From Clostridium collagenovorans DSM 3089 (GTDB taxonomy: Bacteria; Bacillota; Clostridia; Clostridiales; Clostridiaceae): a stretch of DNA of 64,000 bases. The stretch is taken from contig NZ_FQXP01000013.1 of the NCBI RefSeq assembly GCF_900130005.1, forward strand, positions 1 to 64,000, written 5' to 3'. Of this stretch, positions 1 through 9,283 are shown piece after piece (positions within the stretch are counted from its first letter, which is position 1; each line of letters opens with the position of its first letter). The notes under the pieces are model-generated. The model was not told the origin of the DNA. It did not search any database and worked only from the letters and a program-made list of their open reading frames with translations. The position numbers and the translations under genes are program-made.

Positions 1-34
1 AATGGCAGCGAGGACATTTTATGTTTGTTTTGTT

Positions 35-112
35 CATTGCTCTTCTCTCCTTCGGGGGAATATTTTGTCTTAGGAAAACTTAGTATACTTCTAATGTGAG
101 AGAAGTGCAATG
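35..112. repeat. 15-bp inverted repeat upstream of the caspase gene
   Basis: Arms at 35-49 (CATTGCTCTTCTCTC) and 98-112 (GAGAGAAGTGCAATG) match at 14 of 15 positions across a 48-nt loop. The repeat ends 44 nt before the caspase start codon. It could fold in a leader RNA or be a protein-binding site. The first 34 bases of the window show no gene. Confidence 0.45.
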
Positions 113-156
113 TTCATATAACTTAACAGAACGTTTAGTAATAAAGGGGGATAAAT

Positions 157-1623
157 ATGAATATAGCAATTCTAATAGGTGTTGATTCTTATAATATACC
201 CGGAAATAATTTACCCGGATGTATAAATGATATTAATCTAATGAGTGAATTAGTAAAAAATTTAAATAAGTTTGATGATATATTAATATTAAATGAAAAT
301 TCAAATACAAGAACAACCAAAAATAAAATAATTGAATTTTTTAAAAAATATGATGATAATGAAAACTTAGTAGATGATTTCTTTTTCTACTTTACAGGTC
401 ATGGAAAATCCGACGAAAATGACTTTTACTATCTTTTAAGTGACTGTTCACTTGATAAGTTAAAACAAACATCTTTAGAAAATTCTGAGTTAGATACATG
501 GATACGTAAATTAAATCCTAAAACAACCATTAAAGTTGTCGATGCATGTTATTCGGGTATGTCTTATTTAAAAGATATTAACCCTATGAAAGATATCTTA
601 AATAAAACTACAAAACAAATTAATAACTGTTATTTTATGTATTCATCGCAATTTAATCAAACATCTGGGCAATCAGAAATTAGTTTCTTTACTGCAAGCT
701 TTTTAAATTGTGTATTAAAATCTGATAATGGTAATTTGAGATACAAAGAAATAATAGATTATATTTCTGACGATTTTAAAAAAAATGAACGTCAAACACC
801 TTATTTTGTTTCACAAGGTGATTATACAGAAATCTTTGGAAACATAAACGATGACTTAAAAGATAAAATCATGAGCGTATATAACTCATTTTCAAATAAT
901 AAACCAAAAGAAACAAAAGGAAATGAAACTAAGCTTATAGATTTAATAAAAAATGATTCTATGAAATATTGTTCTGAAGAAGAAATGTTAAACAACATAC
1001 AAAATATACAAAATCTACTTAATCAATATTCAATACACTCTTCTGAACTTAAGAATTTATTTAATTATAAATGTGAATTTCTTGCAGAGTATTCAGACGA
1101 AATTGATTTAGTTCCAATCGGTAATTGGATAAAAAAGAATAATAACTATTTTGCTAAACCAACATACCGAAAAGAATCTTATAAAGATATTATACAAGTT
1201 AAGAAAAAAAATCCTTATGGTAACCTATTTGGCTCAGCTTTTGCTAACCAAATGTATGAAGATAAAGAAGTAACTAAATATAGGTATATAATAGATGGAA
1301 TGGAGCTAACACAAGATGTTCCATATAATTGCATGAAAATTTCCTTTATTCCTAACCTCCAAAACTTAAAATATTATTCAACTTACATAATATATGCATT
1401 TTCTAAAACAGACATTGTCTTTTTTATTTATACATCATATTATAAAGATATAAACTGGAAAGAGCGTACATTTATCACCGATAATAGCTGGGACATTTTA
1501 ACAATTAGTGCTAAAGACTTTAATACTATAAAAAACTTTATAAATAAAACAATTTCATCTATTGAAGATATGATACTTTCGGAATTAGAAACAAAATTTA
1601 ATGCATCAACTTTAGACGAGTAA
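157..1623 (+). CDS. caspase-family (C14-like) cysteine protease
   Basis: A 488-residue protein. The N-terminal part (about 1-235) reads as a peptidase C14/metacaspase-like domain. It opens with a beta strand ending IGVDSY and has the catalytic histidine in FTGHG (His82) and the catalytic cysteine in VVDACYSG (Cys131), each after a hydrophobic strand as the family requires. Residues about 240-488 have no recognised domain and contain a lysine/asparagine-rich linker followed by an alpha/beta-looking region. There is no signal peptide or membrane segment, so it should act in the cytosol. The start has AAAGGGGGA just upstream. The gene is transcribed alone, towards the restriction operon, and ends in a strong hairpin. 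Bacterial caspase-like proteases often act in abortive-infection or gasdermin systems, but no gasdermin or sensor gene is visible here. The protease assignment is firm; the defence role is inferred from context. Confidence 0.85.
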   Translation: MNIAILIGVDSYNIPGNNLPGCINDINLMSELVKNLNKFDDILILNENSNTRTTKNKIIEFFKKYDDNENLVDDFFFYFTGHGKSDENDFYYLLSDCSLDKLKQTSLENSELDTWIRKLNPKTTIKVVDACYSGMSYLKDINPMKDILNKTTKQINNCYFMYSSQFNQTSGQSEISFFTASFLNCVLKSDNGNLRYKEIIDYISDDFKKNERQTPYFVSQGDYTEIFGNINDDLKDKIMSVYNSFSNNKPKETKGNETKLIDLIKNDSMKYCSEEEMLNNIQNIQNLLNQYSIHSSELKNLFNYKCEFLAEYSDEIDLVPIGNWIKKNNNYFAKPTYRKESYKDIIQVKKKNPYGNLFGSAFANQMYEDKEVTKYRYIIDGMELTQDVPYNCMKISFIPNLQNLKYYSTYIIYAFSKTDIVFFIYTSYYKDINWKERTFITDNSWDILTISAKDFNTIKNFINKTISSIEDMILSELETKFNASTLDE

Positions 1624-1660
1624 AAAGGAAGTCACTTTTATTTAAAGTGACTTCCTTTTA
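1623..1660 (+). terminator. terminator of the caspase gene
   Basis: A perfect 16-bp stem (arms 1623-1638 and 1644-1659, loop TATTT) starts at the last base of the stop codon and ends in a T run. Its mirror A run would let it also stop transcription from the other side. Confidence 0.85.
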
Positions 1661-1687
1661 GTATTAACTATAATTTTCAATACTTCC

Positions 1688-2049
1688 TTAAGGTGTCTTT
1701 AATGTCCAACCTTCTATATTCCACACGTCTGTTACAATGTCTGCATAGAATTCTGGTTCGTGGCATACTAATAGTACTTTTCCTTTGAATTCTCTTATTG
1801 CTTTTTTTAATTCTTCTTTTGCTTCAACGTATAAGTGGTTTGTAGACTCATCTAGGACTAGCCAGTTTATGTCTTGTAACATTAACTTACAAAGTCTTAC
1901 CTTTGCATTTTCTTCTCCACTTAGAACCATCATTTTGCTTTCAATATGTTCTGTAGTTAAACCACATTTAGCAAGGGCTGCTCTAACTTCTCCATTGCCT
2001 AAGCTTTGGTATTCATTCCATACTTCATATAGTGCAGTGTTTCTATTTT
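1688..2049 (-). pseudogene. 3' remnant of an ABC-F ATPase gene
   Basis: This stretch encodes a decayed copy of the last ~115 codons of the ABC-F ATPase at 10720-12276. The hand alignment has no gaps and about 330 of 346 bases identical. Changes hit conserved residues: the signature LSGGE has become LSGEE, Walker-B-adjacent DEPT has become DEST, and the following HLDV has become HLYV. The 5' part of the gene is absent: similarity stops abruptly near 2049. The 81-codon open frame from 1933 to 1688 has no proper start and is not expected to be functional. It is the displaced or residual 3' end of the gene after the restriction island arrived. Confidence 0.85.
1704..2049. repeat. direct repeat copy 1 (ABC-F 3' end)
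   Basis: Left copy of a 346-bp direct repeat whose right copy is 10736-11081, a constant offset of 9032 bp without indels. I count 16 mismatches (about 95% identity). The two copies bracket the restriction island. Confidence 0.9.
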
Positions 2050-2101
2050 ATTTCTTGAATTATTCTGTTTAAGACTGGTATTTATTTAATACTTTTTCAA
2101 T

Positions 2102-2159
2102 AATGATGCTATCTAGATAGCATCAAAGGCAATGATGCACTCTGAATAGCATCATTTTT
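2102..2159. repeat. tandem 29-bp dyad units at the island edge
   Basis: Two imperfect 29-bp units (2102-2130 and 2131-2159) each begin AATGATGC and contain ATAGCATCA. Within unit 1, GATGCTAT pairs with ATAGCATC, and the outer arms 2102-2112 and 2146-2156 also pair, followed by TTTTT. The element could be a plus-strand terminator, an operator, or a relic of an integration site. It sits about 50 bp inside the end of the ABC-F repeat. Confidence 0.6.
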
Positions 2160-2260
2160 ATATTACTCTAAATATAGATTAATACACAAAATAAAATTCT
2201 TAGTTTTAAGCTTCGCTAACACTGTTGTTATTTTAATTGCCTCTGTAGTCTTAGAACGTA

Positions 2261-2293
2261 AAAAGACTTTACTATTTTTATAACCAGTCTTTT
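2261..2293 (-). terminator. terminator of the mrr-hsdRMS operon
   Basis: AAAAGACT at 2261-2268 pairs with AGTCTTTT at 2286-2293 downstream of the hsdS stop. Read on the minus strand the stem ends in a T run. Confidence 0.55.
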
Positions 2294-2336
2294 ATACTCT
2301 ACCTTATTCCCTACTTTCTAAGGGACATATTCTTAA

Positions 2337-3596
2337 TTAAGTGTTCAATCTCTCTTTTAATAATTCTAAAACACTTTCATCATCTTCACAATTAGTTCCA
2401 AGTTTGCCTCTAAAGGCTTTCGTTAGAATTGATTTTTTTATCAGTTCTACCTGTTCTTCTAATTGAGTAAGTTTTTCTATTTTATCTTCATCTTCAAATA
2501 TCTTATTTAATATTTCCACAACTATTTTTTGCTTATCAAATTCTATATCTAGTATCTCATATTCCCCTAAAACTTTAGCTGATACCCTTGGCAAATTAAT
2601 TCCTAATGAATTTTCGTTAGCATATCTAATTAACTCTAATGTTCCTAAAATATAATCTATATATCTAGCTTCAAATTTTTCATTAGCTCTCATAACCAGT
2701 ATATCTGTGGAGCAAATCCCACTTCTATCAGCTACATCATGTTTATCAAGATAAGGTCTTAATCTACCATAAAGTATGTCTCCTTTATCAAATTTTGTTT
2801 TTGTGCTTTTCACATTCTCTGCCATACTATAACTAATAATCCCTATGGACTTGCCCATATTTTCTAATCCTATATATACATCTCCATCTACAGGTTCTTT
2901 TTTATCAGTTATAAATCTTATGCATTTTTTTAATTTTATTTTTTTATTACCAAATTTATTAATTATTTTATAAACAACTGCAGATTTTCTCTTTTCAAAA
3001 TCTTCTCTAGCTTCTTCTATTAATTCATTAGCCTTATCTAGCTTTTCAAAAAGACTTTCTATTTTATTAACAATTCTTTGTTGCTCTTTTAATGGTGGAA
3101 CAGGACATTTATACTCCTTAATTATCATTTGTGATATATTGGGCTGTGCTCCACCTTTTCCAAGTTCAATGAAATTCTCCTTCTGAGATAATAGATAATA
3201 AAACATAAATTTATTATCTATCACTCCTTCATTACACTCTATAGCTGCACATGCTTGATTAGTAGTTGCATCTATTCCTAATATAGCAACTTTACCTATA
3301 GTTGCCCCATACATAGCTATCAAAACAGAATCCTTTTTAAATATTTTAGCACTTGAATTATTTATTGCATCCTCTGTTATATTTTCCTCAGCATCATAAA
3401 TATAGCCATTATTCAATTCACCTGTTTTTATCCATGGTATTTTTCCTTCATAATATTCAGGATGTATTCTAGAAGGTGTTCCTCCCGAGCCCCATTTTCC
3501 TAAATACCCCAATTTAATCATAAGCCAATTTTTAGGTATTTCATAAGAGATATCATTAACAACAGCTTCTTCCAATGTAATTTTCTTTTTAGCCAT
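2337..3596 (-). CDS. hsdS: type I restriction-modification specificity subunit HsdS
   Basis: The DNA-recognition subunit of a type I restriction-modification enzyme. HsdS supplies the target sequence for both methylation and cleavage. The 419 residues show the expected two-fold plan: a first target-recognition domain (about 15-175, with WGSGGTPSR and GEL motifs), a conserved spacer helix (KEQQRIVNKIESLFEKL), a second recognition domain (about 220-365) and a second spacer helix near the C-terminus (QVELIKKSIL). Length is normal. It is the last gene of the operon, two bases after hsdM. The two recognition domains imply a bipartite target, which cannot be read from sequence alone. No frameshift or phase-variation repeat was seen, and no second hsdS or invertase is nearby. 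Confidence 0.95.
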   Translation of the reverse strand: MAKKKITLEEAVVNDISYEIPKNWLMIKLGYLGKWGSGGTPSRIHPEYYEGKIPWIKTGELNNGYIYDAEENITEDAINNSSAKIFKKDSVLIAMYGATIGKVAILGIDATTNQACAAIECNEGVIDNKFMFYYLLSQKENFIELGKGGAQPNISQMIIKEYKCPVPPLKEQQRIVNKIESLFEKLDKANELIEEAREDFEKRKSAVVYKIINKFGNKKIKLKKCIRFITDKKEPVDGDVYIGLENMGKSIGIISYSMAENVKSTKTKFDKGDILYGRLRPYLDKHDVADRSGICSTDILVMRANEKFEARYIDYILGTLELIRYANENSLGINLPRVSAKVLGEYEILDIEFDKQKIVVEILNKIFEDEDKIEKLTQLEEQVELIKKSILTKAFRGKLGTNCEDDESVLELLKERLNT

Positions 3597-3598
3597 TA

Positions 3599-5017
3599 TT
3601 ATTCCTCACTTTCAAGAGCTCTTAATTCCTTAATTACGCTCATAAGCAAGTCTGTTGCTTCTTCTAATTTTGCTACTGCTTCTTCTGCACTTTCTATTGG
3701 ATCTGGTAAGTCTTCATAATCTAGTATTGAATCATCTTTTATAAGTCCTAAATCTAAATTATCATTCTTTTCTTTAATTTGCTCTCTAGTAAACTTATTC
3801 CATCTTTCATCTTCAACCCTTTCTCTATCTTCAGCATTATAAGCTTTAACAAATTCATCAAAGTGAGCTTCTTTTAATACATTTCCTTTATTAAATTTTT
3901 TCATATTAGTCCTTAAATCATAGAACCATACATCTTTAGTATTTCCTTTATCTTCAGTACCTCTAGTAAAGAATAATACATTAGTCTTTACTCCTTGAGC
4001 ATAGAAAATACCTATTGGAAGCCTTAGTATTGTATGAAGATTGCACTTATCCATTAAATCTTCTCTTATCTTAGTTCCATCACCTTCTTGGAATAAAACA
4101 TTATCAGGTAATACTACTGCTGCTCTTGCTTTTCCATCTGCTTTTAAACTTCTATAGATATGTTGCAAAAAATTTAATTGCTTATTTGAAGTCATATATG
4201 TTAAATCATCTCTAGTAGCTCTTTCCCCACCTTTCTTAGTTCCAAATGGAGGGTTTGAAAGTACTACATCCAAATCTTTCATTTGCTTTCCTACATTAGT
4301 TAATGTATCTCCTAAGATAATATTTCCTTCAATATCATGTAGCATTGCATTCATAAGTGCTAATCTATGAGTTTCATGAACTAATTCGCACCCTGAAAAT
4401 GCTTTCTTAGTTTGAAAATCTGCCAAGTCTGTATCTAAAGAAAAATAATTGTCATATTTTTCTTTTAAATAATGGTCTGCTGCAATCATAAATCCAAATG
4501 TTCCTGCTGCAGGGTCATTACACTTTTCACCTGGCTTTGGATCAACAAGTTTAACCATAACATCAATTAAAACTCTAGGAGTAAAGTATTGACCTGCTCC
4601 CGATTTCTTTTCTGATGCATTCTTTTCTAAAAGTCCTTCATAAAGATTACCTAATCCCTCTTCCTTTGCAGAGTACCAGTCTAATCCATCTATTGTTGTT
4701 ATTATCTTTTCTAAGTTCTTTGGTTCTTCTATATTAGTAGCTGAACCTTGATATATTTGTTGTACTATTCCTGTTGTTTCTTCCCCTAAATGATTTAATA
4801 AACTCTTATAGAAAGTTTTAAGTTCTATTCCACTTTTTGATTTTAAATCATCCCACTTATATCCTTCTGGCAACTTACTTTCTGCTCCAGTTTCTTTTGC
4901 CATCTTTAAGAATAGAATATAAGTTAATTCAGTAACATATTGATGATATGTTATACCATCATCCCTTAGTACATTACAAAGATTCCAAAGTTTACTTACT
5001 ATTTCTTGTGTATTCAT
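3599..5017 (-). CDS. hsdM: type I restriction-modification DNA methyltransferase HsdM
   Basis: The N6-adenine methyltransferase subunit, which works with HsdS and uses S-adenosylmethionine to protect host DNA. An N-terminal helical HsdM_N domain covers about 1-130. The catalytic domain has motif I (NDPAAGTFGF, residues 167-176) for SAM binding and motif IV NPPF (255-258) for adenine methylation, as expected of the gamma-class N6 enzymes. The 472 residues are close to full length and all key motifs are intact, so modification should be active. It lies two bases from both hsdR and hsdS, which suggests translational coupling. Confidence 0.96.
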   Translation of the reverse strand: MNTQEIVSKLWNLCNVLRDDGITYHQYVTELTYILFLKMAKETGAESKLPEGYKWDDLKSKSGIELKTFYKSLLNHLGEETTGIVQQIYQGSATNIEEPKNLEKIITTIDGLDWYSAKEEGLGNLYEGLLEKNASEKKSGAGQYFTPRVLIDVMVKLVDPKPGEKCNDPAAGTFGFMIAADHYLKEKYDNYFSLDTDLADFQTKKAFSGCELVHETHRLALMNAMLHDIEGNIILGDTLTNVGKQMKDLDVVLSNPPFGTKKGGERATRDDLTYMTSNKQLNFLQHIYRSLKADGKARAAVVLPDNVLFQEGDGTKIREDLMDKCNLHTILRLPIGIFYAQGVKTNVLFFTRGTEDKGNTKDVWFYDLRTNMKKFNKGNVLKEAHFDEFVKAYNAEDRERVEDERWNKFTREQIKEKNDNLDLGLIKDDSILDYEDLPDPIESAEEAVAKLEEATDLLMSVIKELRALESEE

Positions 5018-5019
5018 TA

Positions 5020-8000
5020 TTAGCTAATCTCCTTGCTTGCAAACATATATGTTTTTAATTTCGTAATTATTTCTCCTAGATTTCCATTAAACAGTTTTTC
5101 ATTAAGTCTGTCAAATCCACCACCTTGAGCTTTAAATGCTCCTGTATCTAATGTTTCTTTATCTATAACTGCTTCTTTTAGCATAACCTTTTCTATTCTA
5201 TTAATCCAATTTTCCTGATGCTTAGTTAAATAATATTCTCTCTTAATTCTTGCAACAGCTCTTTTAACTCTTTCCTCATTAGATTCTAAAGAACTACCTA
5301 ATGCTTGTTGTCTAATAAATGCAATTATATCTGCAACTATTTCTTCATGTTTTAAGTCTTTCCATGCTGTCTTCAGATACTCTTCATTAAATCCATTACT
5401 ATCTAATATTACTCTTAATTGTTTTAGACTTTCCTTGGTTAAATCCTGTGGTCTAGTACAAACAATTTCTAAAGCTTGAATTGTATTTTTATTTTCTTCA
5501 ATGTAATTTTTAAATTCTTGAATATAGTCTTCTGGTTTCTTACCTTTTCCATATCCCCTAGTATGTGATACTAGTTTATCTTGTGTCTCTGATATTATTA
5601 TTACCTCATCACTACTATACTTCTCATCAAGATATTCTATTAATGCATTATTACTGATAATTTGCTTAACTGCACTATCTGTATCTGTAGATTTTAATTC
5701 TTTTATAAATTCCTCAGGAGTTTTATCATTACATAAACTCTTAAATATTAATTTTTCATTTTCATCTATTAACTTCTTCTTTCTTTGAAGTTTTGCAATA
5801 ACCTTTTTAACTGTAGCTTCTTTTTCCTCTTCACTATCAGCTCTTTCTAAAGTTTCCTTTAATATTTTAAAGCTAGCTCCTTTACTTGCAGCAACTGGAT
5901 TCATATTAGTCACATCTTGCAGAGCTTCATAAAGTCTTACACAGTCAAATATCTCAAAGTGATTTTTATTTATTTCATCACAAAGACGAGTTGCCCTTCC
6001 TAACATTTGTTCATAAAGTATTCTTGATTTTACTCTTCTTAAGAATACTATTTTATCAATTTTAGGAACATCTATACCTGTAGATAACAAGTCTACTGTA
6101 ACAACTACATTAGGATATCTTTCATTTTTGAATCTCTTAATTGCTAAATCTGGATCTTTAATTGATCCTGTAATTTTAAGAATAGAATCATCATCAACTC
6201 CACCTATAGTTTCTCTAAATATTTCTTTTAATAATCTAACTATCATATCAGCATGAGCATCACTAGCTGCAAATATTAAAGTTTTTCCTTCATCATTTTC
6301 TGGATCAATATACCTTGCTACTTCTTCTAATACTACTCTTGTATGTGATTCTATAATTACCTTTTTATTAAACTCATCCACTTCAAAATCAATATCATCT
6401 TCAAGCTCAGCACCATTAATAAGTTCCCCTGTAAACTTATTATATTTTGCCACCTTATCACCTTTATTATAATGAACTCCATCTCTTGTAAGCTCAGTTT
6501 CTATTAAATGTGGTGGTTCATGGTCTACAAGATATCCATCAATAACAGCATCTCTATAGCTATAATTATAAACAGGCTCACCAAATATCATCGTTGTATG
6601 AAGTGCAGGCGTTGCTGTTAATGCAACTTTAAATGCATCAAAGTATTCTATTACCTTCTTATATTTACTTAAGAAATCTCTATTATCTCTCCACTCAACT
6701 TCATTATCAGTCATTTCTTTGTCTAAGGTATAACCCCTATGAGCTTCATCTACTATTATGCAATCATAGTCTCCAACTGATGGCACATTAGTTTCTTCTT
6801 CGTTATACATTATTCTCTTAACCATAGCTTGTACTGTTGCTATATGAATTTTAGTTTCTTTATCTATTAATTTTTCATCTAACCCATTTATGTTATAAAT
6901 TTGATTCAATGTTTTTAAATCTTCAATCTTAACTTCCTTGAATGTATCCAGCGCTTGAGTACCAAGAGAAGTTCTATCAACCAAGAAGAGGATTCTTCTA
7001 TATCTCTTAGTTTTAATTAATCTATAAATCAAACCTAATACAGTTCTTGTCTTTCCAGTCCCAGTTGCCATAGTTATTAATGCTGACTTCTTTCCTTCAA
7101 TGATAGCTTTTTCTACAGCTTTTATGGCATCAACTTGATAATATCTAAGTCCAATACTATTTTCGCTTTGTAAAAATTCAAAGTTCATATCATCTAGTGA
7201 CTTATTAGCATTTTCAATATCTTCATTAATCATAGCTTCAAGTTTTTCAGGTGAATACCATCCCTGAAGTACCTTTTCATTATTCTTAGGATTTCTACAA
7301 TCTAAGAAATGTACACCACTTTTATCTTCTATTTCTTTTATGTACTTTCTACCATTAGAAGTAAATAAAAATGGTACCTTATATCCATTCCACTCAGAAA
7401 CAACATAATCACTATGTTCTTCCTTAACTCCTTTAGCATAAGTCTTAGTTTCAACCATAGTACCGGCTACATCTTTTGAATACTTTTTAGCTTCAATAAA
7501 TCCAACAAGTTTTTCTCCAATAAATAAAGCATAATCTACTAATCCATTCTTTTTTTCTTTAGAAGCTGTTGGCCATTCTGCTATAGCTAAATTTCTTCCT
7601 TTAGCTGGTCTTGTCCCTTTTGAATATCTAAGATTAGTAGTATCAGCTTCCCATCCTGCTGATTGAAGCTGTGCATCTATTATTCTCCTAGTTTCAACTT
7701 CACTTAATTCAATGTGTCTACTAGCTTTTTTACCTTGAATCTTACGCTCTTCTAATTGTTTTTTGTCTTTTTCTTCTGCTCTTAATCTATCAAGTTCAGC
7801 TTCTAACGCTTTTACCTTTTCATCATATTCTTTTGCTATATCATTAACATTTTCACCATATTCATTATCTATTGGCATTTCAAAAGGCTTTGGTTCAAAG
7901 CTCCAATCACCATATGTTTGCATAAACCAAACAGCTAATTTATATGTTAACTCCAACTGAATCTTTGCTTTTTCTATATCTTCATACCCACTATGAGCTG

Positions 8001-8283
8001 CACTATTCCTTTTAACTCTTAACATATGAAGAATACTATCAATATCTTCTGGAATTAAATCTTCCTTTTTAAGTAGCTTAATTCTATTATTATGATTGTT
8101 CTCATGAGCTATTAGCGTTTCATCAACTTCTTCCATTGATACCATATACTTAACTAATATCTCTCCAAACATACCACACTTAATAAATGTAGTATTGGAA
8201 TCTATATAAAGGTTTCTTTCTGCTAATCGCCCTAAATTTTCGAGTATCGGCCATCTTTCCTTTAAAAAAGTAAAGTTACTCAT
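5020..8283 (-). CDS. hsdR: type I restriction enzyme motor/nuclease subunit HsdR
   Basis: The ATP-dependent translocase and nuclease of the type I system. Using the start chosen here (1087 residues), an N-terminal helical domain carries RNSAAH near residue 92, the R-x4-H pattern of DUF4145/HEPN-like folds. It is followed by a charged coiled coil (about 150-185), a PD-(D/E)xK nuclease domain (VDYALF then IEAKK, residues ~249-267), Walker A ATGTGKT (~406-412), DEAH (~512-515), later SF2 helicase motifs and an EcoEI-type C-terminal domain. I chose the ATG at 8283 because GGGGAGG lies 7 nt upstream and the protein then begins MSNFTFLKERWP, typical of the family. A start at 8298 is also possible. 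All catalytic motifs look intact. Confidence 0.95.
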   Translation of the reverse strand: MSNFTFLKERWPILENLGRLAERNLYIDSNTTFIKCGMFGEILVKYMVSMEEVDETLIAHENNHNNRIKLLKKEDLIPEDIDSILHMLRVKRNSAAHSGYEDIEKAKIQLELTYKLAVWFMQTYGDWSFEPKPFEMPIDNEYGENVNDIAKEYDEKVKALEAELDRLRAEEKDKKQLEERKIQGKKASRHIELSEVETRRIIDAQLQSAGWEADTTNLRYSKGTRPAKGRNLAIAEWPTASKEKKNGLVDYALFIGEKLVGFIEAKKYSKDVAGTMVETKTYAKGVKEEHSDYVVSEWNGYKVPFLFTSNGRKYIKEIEDKSGVHFLDCRNPKNNEKVLQGWYSPEKLEAMINEDIENANKSLDDMNFEFLQSENSIGLRYYQVDAIKAVEKAIIEGKKSALITMATGTGKTRTVLGLIYRLIKTKRYRRILFLVDRTSLGTQALDTFKEVKIEDLKTLNQIYNINGLDEKLIDKETKIHIATVQAMVKRIMYNEEETNVPSVGDYDCIIVDEAHRGYTLDKEMTDNEVEWRDNRDFLSKYKKVIEYFDAFKVALTATPALHTTMIFGEPVYNYSYRDAVIDGYLVDHEPPHLIETELTRDGVHYNKGDKVAKYNKFTGELINGAELEDDIDFEVDEFNKKVIIESHTRVVLEEVARYIDPENDEGKTLIFAASDAHADMIVRLLKEIFRETIGGVDDDSILKITGSIKDPDLAIKRFKNERYPNVVVTVDLLSTGIDVPKIDKIVFLRRVKSRILYEQMLGRATRLCDEINKNHFEIFDCVRLYEALQDVTNMNPVAASKGASFKILKETLERADSEEEKEATVKKVIAKLQRKKKLIDENEKLIFKSLCNDKTPEEFIKELKSTDTDSAVKQIISNNALIEYLDEKYSSDEVIIISETQDKLVSHTRGYGKGKKPEDYIQEFKNYIEENKNTIQALEIVCTRPQDLTKESLKQLRVILDSNGFNEEYLKTAWKDLKHEEIVADIIAFIRQQALGSSLESNEERVKRAVARIKREYYLTKHQENWINRIEKVMLKEAVIDKETLDTGAFKAQGGGFDRLNEKLFNGNLGEIITKLKTYMFASKEIS

Positions 8284-8307
8284 ATTTATCCTCCCCATAT
8301 TTATCCC

Positions 8308-9165
8308 TTAAATATTCTTAAACCATTCCTCATTAATAATTACTTTTTCAACAACTTCAACTTCTACTCCTAACCCTAATTTTTTTAAATGTTTTGCTAG
8401 TTCATTACCATCAATTAAATCAATAGGAGTAGCCCCATCCCTAGTAGCTTCTTTTACTGCATCTCTTGAAAACACACCGGTAGTAATTATAAGTCCTTTA
8501 TCAGCTCTTCCCATCATAGCACCTCTAAAGTCTCTTATAATAGACGAGCCTACAGTTCCATCATATCTTTTAGCTTGAAATGCGACTCTGAAAGATAATA
8601 CTTCCCCTAATTTTAATATTCCCATACCATCAATTCCACCATCATGACTTTTACCTGTAACTACTACATTATTAAATCCAAGTTCTCTTAGTATCCTCTG
8701 ACATAACTTTTCAAATTTTTCAGGAGTAATCCCTTTTATTACTTCTAGTAGTCTAGTTTGCCAATTTAAATCATCTACATCTGAGTTACTATCATAAAAA
8801 GTATTGTTATTCTTACTTTTTATATTATTCTCATCTTGTTCTTCTTCATCTGATTTAATTTTTGCTTTCTTTTTTACATAATCCTTATTAACTGATTCCA
8901 TCTTATTTCCTTTATCAGTCAATGACCACACAGCTCTTGCACTTCTTATTATGTATCCAGCATTTTTCAAATAATTCCTAGCCCATGCAGTCCTATAATC
9001 TAACTTTGTAGTACTATTTCTATGAATATCATCAATTTCTTCTTCACTTAAATTTAAGATTTCAATTAACTTTTCTCTAATCTCTAAATTAGTAGCAGAA
9101 CCCCCTAATTGCTTAATTGCTTTAAAACAAGGTTCTATCAATTCATCATACTTATATTTAAACAT
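8308..9165 (-). CDS. mrr: Mrr-like restriction endonuclease
   Basis: A 285-residue Mrr-family nuclease. An N-terminal winged-helix Mrr_N domain (about 1-90) contains DYRTAWARNYLKNAG and WSLTDKG, and is followed by an acidic/asparagine-rich linker (about 100-130). The C-terminal Mrr catalytic domain has the PD-(D/E)xK-type residues in HDGGIDG (Asp179) and QAKRY (Gln197, Lys199), then GLIITTG. Mrr proteins cut DNA carrying foreign methylation. The gene is first in the operon, 24 bp upstream of hsdR, so the locus combines methyl-dependent and classical restriction. The ATG at 9165 was chosen because GAGG is 8 nt upstream; a TTG one codon earlier is possible. Confidence 0.9.
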   Translation of the reverse strand: MFKYKYDELIEPCFKAIKQLGGSATNLEIREKLIEILNLSEEEIDDIHRNSTTKLDYRTAWARNYLKNAGYIIRSARAVWSLTDKGNKMESVNKDYVKKKAKIKSDEEEQDENNIKSKNNNTFYDSNSDVDDLNWQTRLLEVIKGITPEKFEKLCQRILRELGFNNVVVTGKSHDGGIDGMGILKLGEVLSFRVAFQAKRYDGTVGSSIIRDFRGAMMGRADKGLIITTGVFSRDAVKEATRDGATPIDLIDGNELAKHLKKLGLGVEVEVVEKVIINEEWFKNI

Positions 9166-9219
9166 CAATTTAACCTCTTATATTAATTATTTTTCTACTA
9201 CTATTTTAACATCTAAACA

Positions 9220-9254
9220 AAATAAAGGAATAGATCTTCTCTATTCCTTTATTT
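9220..9254 (-). terminator. terminator of the TIR-like gene
   Basis: Perfect 14-bp arms at 9220-9233 and 9241-9254 with a 7-nt loop. It separates the TIR-like gene from the mrr-hsdRMS operon and is A/T-flanked on both strands. Confidence 0.75.
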
Positions 9255-9283
9255 TTATCTTACCTTTTTGTTTATCTACTCAA

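Noticed and set aside
1785..2072. 95-codon plus-strand frame over the ABC-F remnant
   Set aside because: A matching shadow frame occurs opposite the intact ABC-F gene (10817-11122), so it is an artefact of the coding sequence on the other strand.
2337..9165. Phase-variable specificity locus (inverted hsdS copies or a recombinase)
   Set aside because: Only one hsdS is present, with no partial hsdS copy, inverted repeat pair or invertase nearby.
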